The notes under the pieces are model-generated. The model did not search any database and was not told where the DNA came from. It saw nothing but the letters and a program-made list of their open reading frames with translations. Both the position numbers and the translations under genes were made by a program. A DNA stretch of 64,000 nt, taken from positions 175,197,700-175,261,699 of the forward strand of contig CM063505.1 of NCBI GenBank assembly GCA_032207245.1, written 5' to 3'. This DNA comes from Pardosa pseudoannulata (lineage: Eukaryota; Arthropoda; Arachnida; Araneae; Lycosidae). Below, one piece after another: positions 61,211-64,000 of the stretch; position 1 is the stretch's first letter, and the number at the start of each line of letters is the position of its first letter.

Positions 61211-61742
61211 TTAGATATTTTAAATTTGATGAAAAGAAATTTAAAATCTTTAATTAATTATTTATACATTTTTAAATAGCAATACAATTTTTATGCATTT
61301 AATATTAATGTTAAATTAAAAAATGTATAAAGTTTCTGAAATTAAATTTTATTTTTAAAGTAATATCATTAAGTATTTTAAAAACATTATACTTTTTTCA
61401 AATTAGTCACCAATTTAATCAAAAAATATCACTGTGAATTGATACACTTAAGAAAGTATGCATCTCTACCGAAAATATTTATAATACCTTGAAAATACAT
61501 AACCTTCCCCTCCCCCGAGTTATTTATTAGATAAATATGCTTTATATATATGTTTAACGATATTTATATGATTTATCAAACATTTATTGTACTTGAACTC
61601 TGTGATAATACTCGAAAATTAGCAGTTTTAAAAGTTAAATAGCTCTGGTTAATCAACAGTCCTTTTAAAGATATAGATGTATTTTTATATACTTTAATTG
61701 TTCTAAATTATTAATATTTGAACAAAAGAAAGCATTTATTAC

Positions 61743-61951
61743 CGAAAAATGATCTTCACAAACCCATAGAAATGATTTATATGATAATTTGGGGTTTAAT
61801 TTCTCATCCCTTTTCATCGCATTTGTCCAGATTTTACGTGTATGTGGATCTTTGGGAACGCTGAAAAATATTTTCTCATTTCAATTAGCTGTTGTATTTT
61901 TAGAGAGTGGCACAATAAATATTTATAATATGATTTTTTAATGCCAAACAT
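61743..61951 (-). pseudogene. THAP exon, left-arm copy, frameshifted
   Basis: Inverse copy of the right-arm exon, 209 instead of 210 nt. A single-base loss before the first zinc-binding Cys shifts the frame; ATG (61951) and donor GTAATA are still recognisable. Confidence 0.7.
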
Positions 61952-62047
61952 AATAAAAAAATTTCTATTATATGCGATACTTTACACAGAAAAAAATTTA
62001 AAAGTCGCCTTTTAACATGTTAACAGCATAGGCGCTTGGTGTCAACG

Positions 62048-62065
62048 TGAACGATGACGTCACAA
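62048..62065 (-). promoter_or_regulatory. 18-bp CRE-like element, left arm
   Basis: On the - strand TTGTGACGTCATCGTTCA, about 100 nt upstream of the left THAP copy. Identical to 62571-62588 and 58471-58488. Confidence 0.5.
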
Positions 62066-62570
62066 ACTCGGCGGAGGGAAAGTATCGTTTTTGAGAGAAG
62101 TTAGAGTCTGCTCTAATACCGATTAGAAATCACTAATTAGGCCCACAAATGAAAGAAAAATAGCTACTGTTCTTCTTACTTTTTTGTCTTCTATCGTTTA
62201 AAATTAAAATTAGAAAACATGAAAATTCCTTATTAACCTTTAGTTTTGTTTTTGAGTGAATTATTTTTTTTAGATGTCTTAACCTTTACAGAGAGGTTGG
62301 GATAGTATATGTCCCGGGAAGGTATTAGTTCTGCGGAGAGCCCCTTTCAAAAGTTTAAACAATAAAAAATATCTTTACGCATGAGAAAAATGAGTTTTAA
62401 ATGAGGAATTTTCACGTTTTCTAATTTTGATTTTAAACGATAGAAGACAAAAAAGTAAGCAGGACAGTAGCTATTTTTCTTTCATTTGGGGGCCTAATGA
62501 GTGATTTCTAATGGGTTTTATAGCGGACTCTTTAACGTCTCTCAAAAACGATACTTTTTCTCCGCCGAGT

Positions 62571-62588
62571 TTGTGACGTCATCGTTCA
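62571..62588 (+). promoter_or_regulatory. 18-bp CRE-like element, right arm
   Basis: TTGTGACGTCATCGTTCA, about 97 nt upstream of the THAP ATG at 62685. Contains the TGACGTCA palindrome bound by CREB/ATF proteins (known). Use here is inferred. Confidence 0.5.
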
Positions 62589-62684
62589 TGTAAACACCGA
62601 GCGCCTATGCTGTTTACATGTTAAAAGGCGACTTTTAAATTTGTTTTTGTGTAAAGTATCGCATATAATAGAAATTTTTTTGTT

Positions 62685-62894
62685 ATGTCTGGCATTAAAA
62701 AATCATACTCTAAATATTGTATTGTGCCACTCTGTAAAAATACAACAACTAATTGCAATGAGAAGATATTTTTCAGCGTCCCGAAAGACCCACATACACG
62801 TAAAATCTGGACAACTGCGATGAAAAGGGATGAGAAATTAAACCCCAAATTATCATATAAATCATCTTTATGGATTTGTGAAGACCATTTATCG
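62685..62894 (+). CDS. THAP zinc-finger first exon (right arm), 70 codons
   Basis: Starts at ATG and reads MSGIKKSYSKYCIVPLCKN, KIFFSVPKDPHTRKIWTTAM and LWICEDHLS, then the donor GTAAAT at 62895. This gives the C2CH layout of a THAP DNA-binding domain: Cys12, Cys17, a conserved Trp, then C-x2-H. The C-terminal AVPTIF-type box would be in the next exon. THAP domains occur in host regulators and in P-element and Kolobok-type transposases. Transposon origin is likely from its place in a repeated palindrome (inference). A GC-rich upstream block with TGACGTCA (62574-62581) may be the promoter. Confidence 0.7.
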
Positions 62895-63446
62895 GTAAAT
62901 AAATGCTTATTTTTTTTAAATATTACTAATTCAGAACAATTAAAGTATATAAAAATACATCTATACCTTTAAAAGGATTGTTGATTAACCACTACTATTT
63001 AACTTTTAAAACTGCTAATTTTCGAGTATTATCACAGAGTTCAAGTACAATAAATATTTTATAAAGCATATAAATATCGAAAAACATAAAAATATCTAAA
63101 GCATATAATTATCTAATAAATAACTCGGGGGAGGGGAAGGTTATGTATTTTCAAGGTATTATAAATATTTTCTTCAGAGATGCATACTTTCTTGTGTATC
63201 AAATCACAGTGATATTTTTCGATTAAATTGGTGACTAATTTGAAAAAAAGTATAATATTTTTAAAATACTTAATAATGATATTACTTTAAAAATTAAATT
63301 TAATTTGAGAAATTTTATACATTTTTTAATTTGACATTAATATTAAAGGCAATAAAATTGTATTGCTATTTAAAAATGTATAAATAATTAATTAAAGCCA
63401 TTTAAAGATTTTAAATTTCTTTTCATCATATTTAAAATATCTAAGA

Positions 63447-63524
63447 ATTGGTTTGGTTTTGGTTTGGTTTTGGAGTGCTACGGTCTACTTTTTGCAACAC
63501 GAAGGCTAATGAGACCGGTCTCAC
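63447..63524 (-). mobile_element. 5'-truncated SINE, right arm
   Basis: Mirror copy of the left-arm SINE with a small internal deletion. Its presence in both arms shows the SINE landed before the inverted duplication. Confidence 0.75.
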
Positions 63525-63730
63525 AATAAATACCTCCTCTAATTTTTATTTTAATATTACATCCGTCTCTATTTATAAAAAACGATGCTATTACAAATGT
63601 GTGTGTATATGATATATGCATATTTATTTGACTTGTTTGTGTTTACAAACAAAAGAGCTGTGTTTAGCATGAATAAAGTATTAATACATGTTAAGTAAAA
63701 TTGGAAAAAAATATAAATGATTTTACATAC

Positions 63731-63864
63731 CTTTGGGTTTTAATTCCTCGTATTTCTGCTCACATAAAATCCGGTGTTTTTGCCAAGAAAGAAAACATTG
63801 ACATGCTGTCAATTTTCGGGAGGTTGTCTGATTGTCCTTTGGTAAATCCAGGTAGAAGAGACAT
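63731..63864 (-). pseudogene. LPGFTKG first-exon-like unit, right arm (in-frame stop)
   Basis: The - strand reads MSLLPGFTKGQSDNLPKID, then SMFSFLAKTPDFM, an in-frame TGA, AEIRGIKTQ and donor GTATGT. The two arms are broken at different places, so both decayed independently after duplication. Confidence 0.45.
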
Positions 63865-64000
63865 TTATGACAAATTGAGATAACTAAGCTATCTAGATCG
63901 ATAAAATAAACCTTCAGGTTTAAATAAAAATAAATTTTGATAGCTAGAAAATTTTAGGAACTTGCAAAAACAAAATCGGAAAATAGTGCGCGCTTAAAAG

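Larger units (their letters stand above)
60645..64000. repeat. large imperfect palindrome, arms at least 1.59 kb
   Basis: 60645-62235 is the inverse of about 62400-64000, with a loop of about 164 bp (62236-62399) that has no partner. Homology is continuous, with scattered substitutions and small indels. It includes 5'-truncated SINE copies, a THAP exon and another exon-like unit in both arms. The right arm reaches the window edge, so the true end is unknown. Confidence 0.88.

Noticed and set aside
62621..62848. 75-codon - strand frame across the THAP exon
   Set aside because: Antisense shadow; the + strand carries the zinc ligands and splice donor.
1..64000. CRISPR arrays, operons, ribosome binding sites, phage attachment sites
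   Set aside because: Spliced genes and eukaryotic transposons throughout; no spaced direct repeats of CRISPR type were seen.

Overview
This is a stretch of an animal nuclear genome. It is very AT-rich, has spliced genes with multi-kilobase introns, long homopolymer and (AT)n tracts, and many decayed transposons. Nothing prokaryotic is present. The repeat set (Ty1/copia, solo LTR, Tigger/pogo, piggyBac, hAT, tRNA-headed SINEs, RTE-like tails) fits an invertebrate, possibly an arthropod such as a chelicerate. That placement is inference; the sequence fixes only 'metazoan'.

Left half (about 2.4-32.3 kb, + strand): the 3' part of one gene, the kinesin-3 motor KIF13 (KIF13A/KIF13B/kinesin-73). 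Sixteen in-frame exons encode about 695 residues. They cover the conserved stalk region downstream of the motor, a Par1/14-3-3-type motif, a disordered tail and a C-terminal CAP-Gly domain split over two exons. A 3' UTR follows, with a polyadenylation signal near 32.24 kb. The motor and FHA parts lie upstream of the window. Introns carry a hAT MITE with its target duplication, a Tigger-like element, RTE-like remnants, a perfect 24-bp hairpin and two more GC-rich insertions.

Middle (about 32.3-47.6 kb): a gene-poor stretch with a piggyBac deletion derivative and two hAT-like MITEs, then the last exons of a convergent - strand gene that I cannot identify (47593 down to 41453). Its 119-nt penultimate-but-one exon exists twice in a 348-bp tandem duplication. 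Using both copies shifts the frame to a stop, so the copies must be alternatives or one is dead. A Tigger element lies in the next intron.

Right part (about 47.9-57.6 kb): a pile of retroelements. A broken Ty1/copia element (about 51.0-57.05 kb) has been hit by three later insertions, each with a target-site duplication: a tRNA-headed SINE in the 5' LTR, a 563-bp solo LTR in the integrase region, and a third insert just after it. A 500-bp ATGT/ACGC repeat follows.

Right end (about 58.4-64.0 kb): the most unusual part. A large imperfect palindrome has arms of at least 1.59 kb around a loop of about 164 bp. Each arm holds a THAP zinc-finger first exon pointing away from the centre and a second first-exon-like unit pointing inward. 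The right THAP exon is intact; the left one is frameshifted. An 18-bp sequence containing the palindrome TGACGTCA sits just upstream of both THAP exons and again at 58.47 kb.
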